From Zoogloea sp041908905 (GTDB lineage: Bacteria > Pseudomonadota > Gammaproteobacteria > Burkholderiales > Rhodocyclaceae), in contig NZ_JAYREK010000010.1 in the NCBI RefSeq assembly GCF_041908905.1, positions 44,189 through 108,188 of the forward strand: a DNA stretch of 64,000 nt, written 5' to 3'. Shown here one piece after another: positions 52,734 through 61,700 of this stretch (positions are counted from its first letter, which is position 1; every line of letters starts with the position of its first letter). A program made the position numbers and the translations under genes. The notes under the pieces were generated by a model, which was not told the origin of the DNA, searched no databases, and was given only the letters and a program-made list of their open reading frames with translations.

Positions 52734-53426
52734 TCAGCCCCGCCCGCCAATGAGATAGGCCACCACGTCGTCCATCGTGCGGCCGGTGGCGGTGGGGGCG
52801 ATGTCAAGCGCCTCGCCGGGCTGGCCGCCACGGTTGATCCAGAAGGTGGTGAAGCCATACCAGCCCGCGCCGGCGGCGTCCCAGCCGTTGGAGCTGACGA
52901 AGAGGATGCGCTCCGGCGCGCAGCCGAAGGCGGCGGGCGCCAGGGCGTAGGCGTCGGGGTGGGTCTTGTACTTGCGCACCGCATCCACCGACAGCACATG
53001 GTCGAACAGGCCCTGCATGCCGGCGCTCTTGATCGCCACCTGGAGCATCTCGGGGGTACCGTTGGACAGGATCGCCATCGGCAGGCCGGCCTCCTTGAGG
53101 CGGCGCAGCGCGCAGAGGTTCTCGGGGAACGGCGACAGGCAGGCATACTGATTCATCAGCTGGGTGCGCCGCGCGCCGTCCAGCGCCAGCCCGAGGCGGG
53201 CCGCCGCGTGGTCGAGGCCGTCGCGGGTGATATCCCAGAAGGGCTTGTAGCGGCCCGACAGGCTGCGGATGAAGCTGTATTCGATCTGTTTCTGGCGCCA
53301 CAACTCGGCAAGCGCAGCGCCCTTGCCCGGAAACAGCTGCTCGGCCAGCAGGCCCACCGAGTAGACGTCGAAGAGCGTGCCAAAGGCATCGAACGCGACG
53401 GCCTGGATTCGGGGTTGCTGCGCCAT
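52734..53426 (-). CDS. Haloacid dehalogenase, type II
   Basis: 230 residues. The nucleophile Asp13 lies in AFDAFGTLFDVYSV; other conserved elements are ILSNGTPEML, VRKYKTHPDAYAL and FVSSNGWDAAGAGWYGF. The SSN-x-W-D-x-x-GA segment marks the L-2-haloacid dehalogenase class, which hydrolyses haloacids such as chloroacetate to hydroxyacids. Some members act on other substrates. First gene of the HAD-TauE-aceB operon, divergent from a LysR regulator. Confidence 0.88.
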   Translation of the reverse strand: MAQQPRIQAVAFDAFGTLFDVYSVGLLAEQLFPGKGAALAELWRQKQIEYSFIRSLSGRYKPFWDITRDGLDHAAARLGLALDGARRTQLMNQYACLSPFPENLCALRRLKEAGLPMAILSNGTPEMLQVAIKSAGMQGLFDHVLSVDAVRKYKTHPDAYALAPAAFGCAPERILFVSSNGWDAAGAGWYGFTTFWINRGGQPGEALDIAPTATGRTMDDVVAYLIGGRG

Positions 53427-53548
53427 GCTGGATTGATCCTCGCTGCCGGGGGTGATGGGTCGGGTGCGTCCCGCGGGCGCTTCTACCGGCCCGCTGGCCC
53501 GGTGGCACCCTACGGGAGGCTGTCTCCTCTACCGCAATGCAGCGAAGT

Positions 53549-53563
53549 TTATTCAATGCATAA
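53549..53563. promoter_or_regulatory. Candidate LysR-type binding site (T-N11-A dyad)
   Basis: TTATTCAATGCATAA is an interrupted palindrome in the divergent region between the dehalogenase operon and lysR, the usual place for an LTTR box. The surroundings are unusually AT-rich for this genome. Confidence 0.45.
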
Positions 53564-53583
53564 AGAAAAAAGAAGCCATAATA

Positions 53584-53597
53584 AAATCAAATGATTT
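53584..53597. promoter_or_regulatory. Second dyad near the lysR start
   Basis: AAATCA-AA-TGATTT is a perfect 6-bp inverted repeat ending 17 bp before the lysR ATG. It could be an autoregulatory site. Confidence 0.35.
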
Positions 53598-53614
53598 TTT
53601 ACTTTTAGTACAAG

Positions 53615-54520
53615 ATGAACAACTTCAAGGAGATTGCCGCCTTCGTCAGCGTCGCCACCCGCGGCAGCCTGTCGGCCGCGGCCCGGGCCGAGGGCGTGAC
53701 GCCCGCGGTGATGGGCCGACGCATCGACGCGCTGGAAGAGCGGCTGGGGGTGAAGCTGCTGCTGCGCACCACGCGCCGGCTCAGCCTGACCTTCGAGGGC
53801 AGCGCCTTTCTGGAAGACTGCCAGCGCATCCTCAACGACCTCGCCAACGCCGAGGCGTCGGTGAGCCTGGGCGGCGTGAAGGCGAGCGGACACATCAAGG
53901 TCTCGGCGCCGGCCGGCTTCGGGCGACGCCACGTGGCGCCGCTGGTGCGGGATTTCCTCGCGGCCAATCCGGAGGTGAGCTGCAGCCTGGATCTGTCCGA
54001 CCGGCTCGTCGACCTGGTGAACGAGGGCATCGACTGCGCGATCCGCATCGGCGAGCTGAGCGACTCGAGCCTGGTGTCGGTGCGCCTGGCCGACAACCGG
54101 CGGGTGGTCGTCGCCAGCCCGACCTACCTGGCGCGCAACGGCACCCCTTCCCACCCGGACGACCTGGTGCGCCACGACTGCCTGTCCCTCGACCCCCAGC
54201 GCGGCTGGGTGTTCTCCGACCCGGACACCCCGGGGCAGACCCGCACCATCAAGGTGTCGGGGCGCTTCGAGTGCAACGACGGCACGGTGCTCCACGACTG
54301 GGCGCTGGGCGGCATCGGGCTCGCCTGGCGCTCGATGTGGGAAGTCGAACAGGACCTGGCCCGCGGCGCGCTGGTGTCGGTGCTCGACGGCTTCGCCGCG
54401 CCGTCGACCGGCATCTACGCGGTGTTCCCCCAGAACCGCCGGCTGCCGCTGCGGGTACGCCTGCTGATCGACTACCTGCGGGGCTGCTTCGGGCGACCGG
54501 ACTACTGGCGCGGCGCCTGA
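53615..54520 (+). CDS. LysR-family transcriptional regulator
   Basis: 301 residues. The N-terminal winged helix-turn-helix reads FKEIAAFVSVATRGSLSAAARA then RRIDALEERLGVKLLLRTTRR; the C-terminal co-inducer domain has GHIKVSAPAGFGRRHVAPL and YAVFPQNRRLPLRVRLLIDY, resembling the DsdC/CrgA-like subgroup. It probably controls the divergent dehalogenase-TauE-aceB operon. Its last 19 bases overlap the convergent TonB-like gene. Confidence 0.92.
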   Translation: MNNFKEIAAFVSVATRGSLSAAARAEGVTPAVMGRRIDALEERLGVKLLLRTTRRLSLTFEGSAFLEDCQRILNDLANAEASVSLGGVKASGHIKVSAPAGFGRRHVAPLVRDFLAANPEVSCSLDLSDRLVDLVNEGIDCAIRIGELSDSSLVSVRLADNRRVVVASPTYLARNGTPSHPDDLVRHDCLSLDPQRGWVFSDPDTPGQTRTIKVSGRFECNDGTVLHDWALGGIGLAWRSMWEVEQDLARGALVSVLDGFAAPSTGIYAVFPQNRRLPLRVRLLIDYLRGCFGRPDYWRGA

Positions 54521-55245
54521 TCCTCGCCCGGCTCGTCCGCCGGCAGCCCGATCTCGAACTCGAGGCGCAGCCGGCTCGGCATCGGCTCGCCGTTCAAGTC
54601 GCCGGGCTGGAAGCGCCAGCGGCCGACCAGCTCCGCGTACGCCTCCGCCGCCGGGCACAGGGCCTCCTCGCACAGGGGAACGACCCGATGAACGGTGCCG
54701 TCGGCGCCGATCGCCAGCTCGAGCTGGAAACGGCCCGGCGGTGCGTCGGGCAGGAGCGGCCAGTCACCGTCCGCCGGCGGCGTGAGGAGTTCGGGGCCAC
54801 GGCTGAGGGCCGAGGTGGGACGGTAATAAGCGGGCAGGATGGACGTCGGCGGCGCGACATCCGCCTCGCGCCGCGCCTCGGGAACGGGATCGGCATCCGC
54901 CCGGGGCGCCGGCCCGGGCTCGGCCACCGCCCACGCCGGGGCGGGCTGCGCCACGGGGGCCGGGCGCGGGGCGCCGGACATCGGGGCCGCACCCAGGCGG
55001 GCCGCCAGCAGAGGCGCCCGTCCAGGCCCCATCCGGGGCGACGATCCGAAATAAGTACAGAGCGCGATCAGGGCGCCATGAATGAATACCGACAGCACCA
55101 GCGCCCACGCCAGACGGCCACACGGCGACCGCCGCTTTGCAAGAAATTGAAACACCGGATCAGTGACTTGCGGGGTGATGGAGAGGCATGCGGTGCACGA
55201 TAGCCTCGGGGGTTGGGGGCGCCGGTGCCGCCCGTCGGCACACAT
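54502..55245 (-). CDS. TonB-like energy-transducer protein
   Basis: Up to 247 residues; the start is uncertain and a GTG at 55155 (217 aa, MFQFLAKRRSPCG) is a good alternative because the first 30 residues look non-coding. A single N-terminal membrane anchor (LAWALVLSVFIHGALIALCTYF) contains the SxxxH motif of TonB. A Pro/Ala-rich periplasmic linker follows, and the C-terminal domain has FQLELAIGADGTVHRV and GRWRFQPGDLNGEP. Likely transmits proton-motive force to an outer-membrane receptor not in this window. Confidence 0.7.
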   Translation of the reverse strand: MCADGRHRRPQPPRLSCTACLSITPQVTDPVFQFLAKRRSPCGRLAWALVLSVFIHGALIALCTYFGSSPRMGPGRAPLLAARLGAAPMSGAPRPAPVAQPAPAWAVAEPGPAPRADADPVPEARREADVAPPTSILPAYYRPTSALSRGPELLTPPADGDWPLLPDAPPGRFQLELAIGADGTVHRVVPLCEEALCPAAEAYAELVGRWRFQPGDLNGEPMPSRLRLEFEIGLPADEPGEDQAPRQ

Positions 55246-55317
55246 TTTCCGCTGGTCGCGAGGGACTCGCCTTCGCGCTTTCCCGGTGTCATCTTAGCTT
55301 GAAAGGAGATTATGTAG

Positions 55318-55734
55318 ATGAAGAAGCAAGGTGGCGTCACCCTGATAGAGCTGATGATCGTCGTCGTCATCGTGGGCATCATCACCAGCATTGCGGTGCC
55401 GGCCTACAGCGACCACGTCATCAAGGGCAAGATCGCCCAGGGGGTGGCTGCCCTGTCCGAATCCAAGGTGCGGATGGAGCAGGTCTTCAACTCCGAGCGG
55501 ACGTACAAATGCGATCTGGACTTCAGCCCGGTGTTCCAGGATGCGCCCTTCGACGTTGCCGTCTCCAACTGCTCGTCGACGACCTTCACCATGACCGCCA
55601 CCGGCCAGTCCGCCAAGGGCATGAACGGCTACACCTACACGATCAACCAGTCCGGCGAGAAAACCTCCAAGACGCCCGCCGTCGCCGCCACCCAGTCGTG
55701 CTGGCTGATGTCGAAGGGAGCCACCTCATGCTGA
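55318..55734 (+). CDS. pilE: Type IV pilin-like protein (PilE family)
   Basis: 138 residues with short basic leader MKKQGG and class III prepilin cleavage site G/VTLIELMIVVVIVGII, followed by AVPAYSDHV. The globular domain is small, with Cys residues in YKCDLDF, SNCSST and SCW. PilD would cleave it, and the product joins the type IV pilus as a minor or major pilin. It starts after AAAGGAG and a start-stop ATGTAG, and its end overlaps the next gene by 7 bases. Confidence 0.9.
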   Translation: MKKQGGVTLIELMIVVVIVGIITSIAVPAYSDHVIKGKIAQGVAALSESKVRMEQVFNSERTYKCDLDFSPVFQDAPFDVAVSNCSSTTFTMTATGQSAKGMNGYTYTINQSGEKTSKTPAVAATQSCWLMSKGATSC

Positions 55735-56342
55735 CGCTGCGGCGCGCAGGCCAGCAGGGCGTGACCCTGCTCGAGCTGATGATCACGGTCACCATCGTCG
55801 GCATCGTCGGCGCCATCGGCATTCCCCAGATGAGCCAGTGGATCCGCAACACCTCGGTCACGTCGGCGGCCGAGATCCTGCAGAACGGGCTGCGCCAGGC
55901 CGAGGCCGAGGCGATCCGCCGCAACCTGCGGGTGGAATTCCTGCTCACCGACGGCACCCCCTCCGTCTCCACCATCAAGACCCTCACCGCGAGCGCCAAC
56001 GGCAAGAACTGGGCGATCCGCGCGCTGGACGGGCTGACTCCGCTGGCCGACCAGAATGCCGCCTACGTGAACGGCTTCCTGCTCAAGGAGGTGTCGCCCG
56101 AGATCAGCCTCGAGGGGCCGGCCAGCGTGCTCTTCAGCGGCACCGGCCGGGTGCTCGACACCGCGGGCGCGGCCGTCGCCGATCACCGCGTCTACCGCAT
56201 CTCGCGAAGCAACGCCGACAAGGCCCTGTGCGTCTTCGTGACGCCCGGTGGCGGCGTCAAACTCTGCAACCCTGCGCTGGAGTCGGGCGAACCCTTTGCC
56301 TGCCAGCCGCAGATCAGCCTTGAAAAGTGCCCGAAAGCCTGA
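55728..56342 (+). CDS. fimT: Minor pilin, FimT/GspH family
   Basis: 204 residues from the ATG at 55728. Prepilin site QQG/VTLLELMITVTIVGIVG, then the GspH/FimT pattern AEILQNGLRQAEAEAIRRN. The C-terminal half is beta-rich with two Cys pairs. It belongs to the priming complex of the pilus with PilVWX and PilY1. Confidence 0.88.
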   Translation: MLTLRRAGQQGVTLLELMITVTIVGIVGAIGIPQMSQWIRNTSVTSAAEILQNGLRQAEAEAIRRNLRVEFLLTDGTPSVSTIKTLTASANGKNWAIRALDGLTPLADQNAAYVNGFLLKEVSPEISLEGPASVLFSGTGRVLDTAGAAVADHRVYRISRSNADKALCVFVTPGGGVKLCNPALESGEPFACQPQISLEKCPKA

Positions 56343-56358
56343 CCCCCGGGAGTTCGAC

Positions 56359-56826
56359 ATGAACACCAAGCAGACCCCGTCCGCCACAGCCGCCCAATCT
56401 CCCCAATCCGGCTACATCCTGCTCGAGGCCCTGGTGGCCCTGCTGATCTTCTCGCTGGGCCTGCTCGGCCTGATCGGTTTTCAGGCTGCGTCCACCAAGA
56501 TCGCCACCGACAGCCGCTTCCGCACCGAGGCGGCCATGCTGGCCGACGAGCTGCTGGCCAAGATGACGGCCTCGGACGTCAATCTGGTGGCCAGCGAGTT
56601 CGCCTATCCCAACGGCCCCAAGTACAAGGCCTGGCTCGACAACCGGGTGGTCGGCGCCTCGCGCCTGCCCAACGTGACGGTCACGCCCACCTTCACCTCC
56701 TCCGCCACCAAGGGCACCCTCCTGGTCGACCTCGAGGTGCGCTGGGAGATGCCCGGCGTCGCCAAGGACGCGAAGCAGATCAAGGAAGTCAAAGGGTACT
56801 ACGTCACCCGCGCACTGCTTTTCTAG
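56359..56826 (+). CDS. pilV: Minor pilin PilV
   Basis: 155 residues from the ATG at 56359 (MNTKQTPSA). The N-terminal helix SGYILLEALVALLIFSLGLL matches the PilV type, with ILLEAL in place of the usual TLIE; Glu5 of the mature pilin is kept. The remaining domain has ELLAKMTASD and a beta-rich end. Same operon as pilW, 9 bp upstream. Confidence 0.87.
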   Translation: MNTKQTPSATAAQSPQSGYILLEALVALLIFSLGLLGLIGFQAASTKIATDSRFRTEAAMLADELLAKMTASDVNLVASEFAYPNGPKYKAWLDNRVVGASRLPNVTVTPTFTSSATKGTLLVDLEVRWEMPGVAKDAKQIKEVKGYYVTRALLF

Positions 56827-56835
56827 GAAACCCAC

Positions 56836-58062
56836 ATGTCCGAGCGTTCCATGCCCAGGCCCGGCGCCCAGGGCGGCATCAGTCTTGTCGAGGTCATGGT
56901 CGGCATGGCCGTCGGCCTGCTGGCGTCCCTGGTGATCTTCAAGTCCTTCAGTTCCAGCGAGAGCTTCCGCCGCAACGTGAGCGGTGCCGCCGACAGCATC
57001 CAGAACGCGGCGGTGGTCGGCGCCCGGCTCAACCTGATGATCGAGGAAGGCGGGGCCGGGCTGGTGCAGGGCCGCAACGTCTGGAGCTGCCTGCTGAAGG
57101 TGAACCGCGGCGGGAGCACCCTGCTGCCGGCGTCCACGCTGCCGGCCCCCTTCGAGAACTTCCCCAAGTCGGTCCGGGTGCTGCCGGTCGGCATCCAGAA
57201 CGGCTCGACCGGCTCCGACACCCTGCTGGTGATCGCCGGCAACTCGGCCTCCTCGAACCGGGACATCCCCTTCGACTCCACCGGCACCTCCCTGACCGTC
57301 ACCAACCCCAACGGCATTGGCCTGAGGGACGACGGGCAGACGGCCACCGACCTGCTGCTGGCGGTGCCCCAGGACGTGCCCGAGGGGCCGGGAGACTGCC
57401 AGATCGTCCAGGTGGCCGCCGACTACTCCGGCGGCAAGCCCGTCGCCGACATCTCGCTGGGGCTCAACGTGATGCCGGCCGCCGCCAAGGTGGTCTCGCC
57501 CGCGTCGTACACCGTGATCCCGCTCAATCAGGGCGAGGCCTCCTACGGCGCCCTGCAGTCGACCGCCAGCAGCCCGTCGGCCTTCCACCTCGGGCGCGAG
57601 GCGCTGCCGACCTTCTCGCTGGTGTCGGTGAACAGCAACAACGAGCTGGTCGAATACGACCTGCTCAAAAGACGCCCGCTCCAGTCCTTCGGCGAGAACA
57701 TCCTGCTCCTCAAGGCGCGCTACGGCGTGGACAACGGCAAGGCCGGCGGCATCCCCAACGACGACGTGGTGGATGAATGGATCTCCCCCGGCGAAAGCGG
57801 CTGGAGCATCACCGAGCTGATGAGCGGCAACGCCAGCGTCCAGCAGCGGGTCGACCAGATCAAGGCGATCCGCATCGGGCTGATCGTGCGCACCAGCCAG
57901 AGCCAGAGCACCGACGCCAAGTCGAGCACCCTGGTGCTGTTCCAGGATCTGGCCGAGAGCCGGCAGGTCACCGTGAAGCTCGCGAGCACCGAGCAGCGCT
58001 TCGGTTACCAGGTGTTCGACTGGGTGATTCCCCTGCGCAACATGAAATCCACTCCGAAATGA
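56836..58062 (+). CDS. pilW: Minor pilin PilW
   Basis: 408 residues. The leader QGGISLVEVMVGMAVGLLAS is PilW-like (G/ISLVEVM). The long globular domain includes FQDLAESRQVTVKL and ends with YQVFDWVIPLRNM, which is typical of PilW (R-N at the end). The TGA overlaps the pilX ATG. Confidence 0.9.
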   Translation: MSERSMPRPGAQGGISLVEVMVGMAVGLLASLVIFKSFSSSESFRRNVSGAADSIQNAAVVGARLNLMIEEGGAGLVQGRNVWSCLLKVNRGGSTLLPASTLPAPFENFPKSVRVLPVGIQNGSTGSDTLLVIAGNSASSNRDIPFDSTGTSLTVTNPNGIGLRDDGQTATDLLLAVPQDVPEGPGDCQIVQVAADYSGGKPVADISLGLNVMPAAAKVVSPASYTVIPLNQGEASYGALQSTASSPSAFHLGREALPTFSLVSVNSNNELVEYDLLKRRPLQSFGENILLLKARYGVDNGKAGGIPNDDVVDEWISPGESGWSITELMSGNASVQQRVDQIKAIRIGLIVRTSQSQSTDAKSSTLVLFQDLAESRQVTVKLASTEQRFGYQVFDWVIPLRNMKSTPK

Positions 58063-58715
58063 TGGCGGCCACAACCATGCGATTGCGCAAGCCTCCCCTT
58101 CCCTTCCCGCGCCCGTCCCGCAGCCGCGGGTCGGTGCTGGCCGTGGTGCTGGTGGTCCTCGTGGCGATGATGCTGGGGGGCGTCTCGCTGCTCCGCTCGG
58201 TGGACACCTCGGCGCTCCTGTCGGGCAACCTCGCCTTCAAGCGCGATTCGGTCAACCGCACCAGCATCGGCCTCAACGAGGCCTTCAAGGTCATGCAGAC
58301 GCTCGATTTTCTCGAGTACCAGGCCAACGACGCCGGCTGCGACCCCGGGCCCTGCGAGAAGATCGACAAGTGGCTGCCGCTCAACTACTGGCCCCGCCTG
58401 CTCGAGACCGACGCCAGCGGCGTCCCGCTGATCATCAAGGACAAGGCCGCCTTCGACGCCAAGTTCAAGACCATCAAGCCCGTCATCCAGGACGGCCAGG
58501 AGGTGCGCTTCCTGATCGAGCGGATGTGCTCCGACTACGGCCCCTCCGACGAAAAGAAATGCTCCGTCTCCGACCGCTACGAGCTCGGCGGCTCCTACCG
58601 GCAGGACAAGCCCGGTTCGATCTCGCTGCCGCTCTACCGCATCACCATCCGCAGCGACGGGGTACGCAACACGCAGACCTACGTCCAGGCGACCGTCACG
58701 ACCCGCGTCAAGTGA
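58059..58715 (+). CDS. pilX: Minor pilin-associated protein PilX
   Basis: 218 residues; two adjacent ATGs at 58059 and 58062 are possible. The N-terminal helix RGSVLAVVLVVLVAMMLGG is the PilX_N pattern, lacking the Glu of standard pilins. The rest is a Cys-containing domain (CDPGPCEKI, MCSDYGPSDEKKCS) ending in strand-rich ITIRSDGVRNTQTYVQ. It precedes pilY1 as usual. Confidence 0.87.
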   Translation: MMAATTMRLRKPPLPFPRPSRSRGSVLAVVLVVLVAMMLGGVSLLRSVDTSALLSGNLAFKRDSVNRTSIGLNEAFKVMQTLDFLEYQANDAGCDPGPCEKIDKWLPLNYWPRLLETDASGVPLIIKDKAAFDAKFKTIKPVIQDGQEVRFLIERMCSDYGPSDEKKCSVSDRYELGGSYRQDKPGSISLPLYRITIRSDGVRNTQTYVQATVTTRVK

Positions 58716-58744
58716 CGATCGATGTATCGCAGAGGAAACACCAG

Positions 58745-61700
58745 ATGAAACCCACGACCTTCATGCCGGGCTTCCGCAGGGCCACGCTGGCGCTCACCGG
58801 CCTCGCCACCGCACTCATCGCCACCGGCGCCGGTGCCGCCAAGACGCCGCTGGCAGATCAGCCGATCGCGATCGCCGACGTGCCGGCCAACGTGCTGCTC
58901 GCGCTGTCGGTGGAGTTTCCGACGGCGATCACGCGGGCCCATCGGGACAAAAACAGCGACGGCAACGAAGTCTTCGTCACTAGCAAAAAATACCTGGGCT
59001 ATTTCGACCCCAAGAAGTGCTACGCCTATGAGGACGAGCATTTCAAGCCGGTGGGCTTTGCCGACGGTGATTACGCCTGCGACAACAAGTGGAGCGGCAA
59101 CTTCATGAACTGGGCGACGATGCAGGGCATCGACACCTTCCGCTGGGTGCTCACCGGCGGCCTGCGGAGCACCGACAAGCCCAAGCTGTTCACCGGTGCA
59201 TCCGGGTCCCCCCTCGGTCAGACCATCCTCCAGCGCGCCTATGCGTCCGACCAGGGCGGCTACTACAACTTCCCGGACCGCTTTCTCGACGGGAGTAAGG
59301 TCAAGAAGTACACCGGGCTCCCCGCGGACTTTCATGAAAGGCGCCTGTGGATCCGCAACGGCGGCATGGGGGTGAAGGTCCGCTTCGGATACGAGAAGCC
59401 GGACAACCCACCGTGGTCATTCAACCAGGCCGACCAGCCGGAGGCGCTGAAGGTCAACCAGACGACGACACTCAACGTCAACGTCGAGGTCTGCCGTGAC
59501 GAAGGGACCGGAGCGAGCAGCTATCTGGAGAGCAACTGCCGCAAATACGTCGACGCGACCGGCGCAAAGGTGGTCTGGAAGCCCGTCGGCCTGATGCAGC
59601 AATACAAGGACAAGATGTATTTCGGCGCCTTCGGCTATCTCGCCGACACCAGCACCACGCGGGATGGCGGCGTGCTGCGCGCCAAGGTCCAGAGCATCGA
59701 CAACGAAATCACCGAAACCGGCGCCTTCCTCGACGACCCCTACGAGATGCAGGCATCGCCGCAGAAAGTCGACAGCGGCACGATCAACTACCTCAACAAG
59801 TTCGGCCAGAGCAGCAAGAAATACAAGGCCTACGACCCGGTGAGCGAGATGTATGCCGAGGCCGTCAAGTATTTCAAGGGCCTGAAGCCAACCGCCTCTT
59901 ACGTAAACAGCGTGGACGCCACCCAGCGGGACGGTTTCCCGGTGTTCACCGAGTGGAACGACCCCGCCATGGACGCCAAGTACCCCAAGCAGGGCGCGCT
60001 CTCCTGCAAGAAGAACTACATTCTGGGCATCGGGGACGTCAACACCAACTATGACCGCAACCTCTCGGGCGGCGACTCCCCGATCCCCAGCGACGTGGAC
60101 AGCAACATGGCCGGCAACACCGCCAAGGGCTGGACCGACGTGGTCGGCAATCTCGAGGGCGAGAGCAACCTTGGCAGCAAGCTCGTCCCCCAGCCCGCCC
60201 TGCAAGCCGGCTACATGATCGCGGGCATCGCCTACTACGCCCACTTCAACGATCTCCGCTCCGACATCAAGGGCACCCAGACCATCTCGACCTACTGGAT
60301 GGACGTCCAGGAAAGCGGCTACAAGGACAAGAACCAGTACTGGCTGGCCGCCAAGTATGGCGGCTACAAGATGCCCGACCCCAACAACCCGACGGCCTTC
60401 AATTCGAGCACCTCCATCTGGGGTGGCGACGACGTGAAGAAGACCAACATCCGCAAGTCCAAGACCGGCGGCTTTGAACTGCCGAACAACTACTACGAAG
60501 CCGGCTCGCCCGACGATATGCAGGCTGGCCTGCAGAGTGCCTTCACGAGCATCTCCTCGGGCGCCGGCTCGGCGGCGGGTACCGCCCTCTCAAGCTTCCA
60601 GCTCAACGAATCCACCGGCGGCTCGACCACCTACCAGGGCAGCTACGACGCGGGCACCTGGTCCGGCGACGTGGTCGCCTCCAAGATCAAGAAAATCGTC
60701 AACGACCAGCCCGAACTCACCCCCTTGTGGAGCGCTGCCGCGAAGCTGAACGACATCGGCAGCGACAACCGGGTCATCATCACCCTGGCCCCGACGGACA
60801 AGAGCATGACCAACCCGGCCCCGGCCGATCTGAAGAGCACCCCCTTCCGCTGGGACAACCTCAGCGCCACCCAGAAGTTCAACCTGGGCAACGGTGACGA
60901 CACCGACGGCAAGAACATCCTCAACTACCTGCGTGGGGATCGGACCAACGAGTCGACCACCACCGTCACCAAGAGTTACCGTCGCCGGACCAACCTGCTG
61001 GGTGACATCGTCGACTCCCGCGTGGTTTACCTGGGCAAACCCAGCGCCGGCTACGCCGATACCTACAACCCCGGCTACAAGACCTTCGCGAACGACAAGG
61101 CCAGCCGCACGCCCCTCGTCTTCGTGGGCGCAAACGACGGCATGCTGCACGCCTTCGACGCAAGCGACGGCACCAACGCCGGCAAGGAGGTCTTTGCCGT
61201 GGTGCCCTACTCCACCTATGAGGGCCCGGACCAGGCGCCGCAGATCAGCGGCCTGCAAGCCCTCGCCCGTCACACCTACACCCACCGCTATTACATGAAT
61301 GCCACACCGGAGATCCGGGACGTGGACTTCGCCCGCACCGGCAACAGCCTGTCGTCCTTCAGCGCCGGCACGCCGGCCGATTGGCACAGCCTGTTGGTCA
61401 TGGGCCAGGGCAAGGGCGGCCGCAGCTTCATCGCAGTCGATGTCACCAACATCACCCCGGGCAGCCTCAACGAATCCACCATGACAGGCAAGGTGTTGTG
61501 GGAGTTCACCCACCCCAACATGGGCTACAGCTATGGACGCCCGCTCATCGCCAAGACCCGTCGCTGGGGCTGGGTGGTGATCCTCTCCTCCGGCTACAAC
61601 AATACCCTGACCGGCAAGGGCGCCATCTTCGTGCTGAACGCCAAGACCGGCGAACTCCTGAAGGGCCCGATCCAGACCAGCGCCGGCTCCGAGGCGACCC

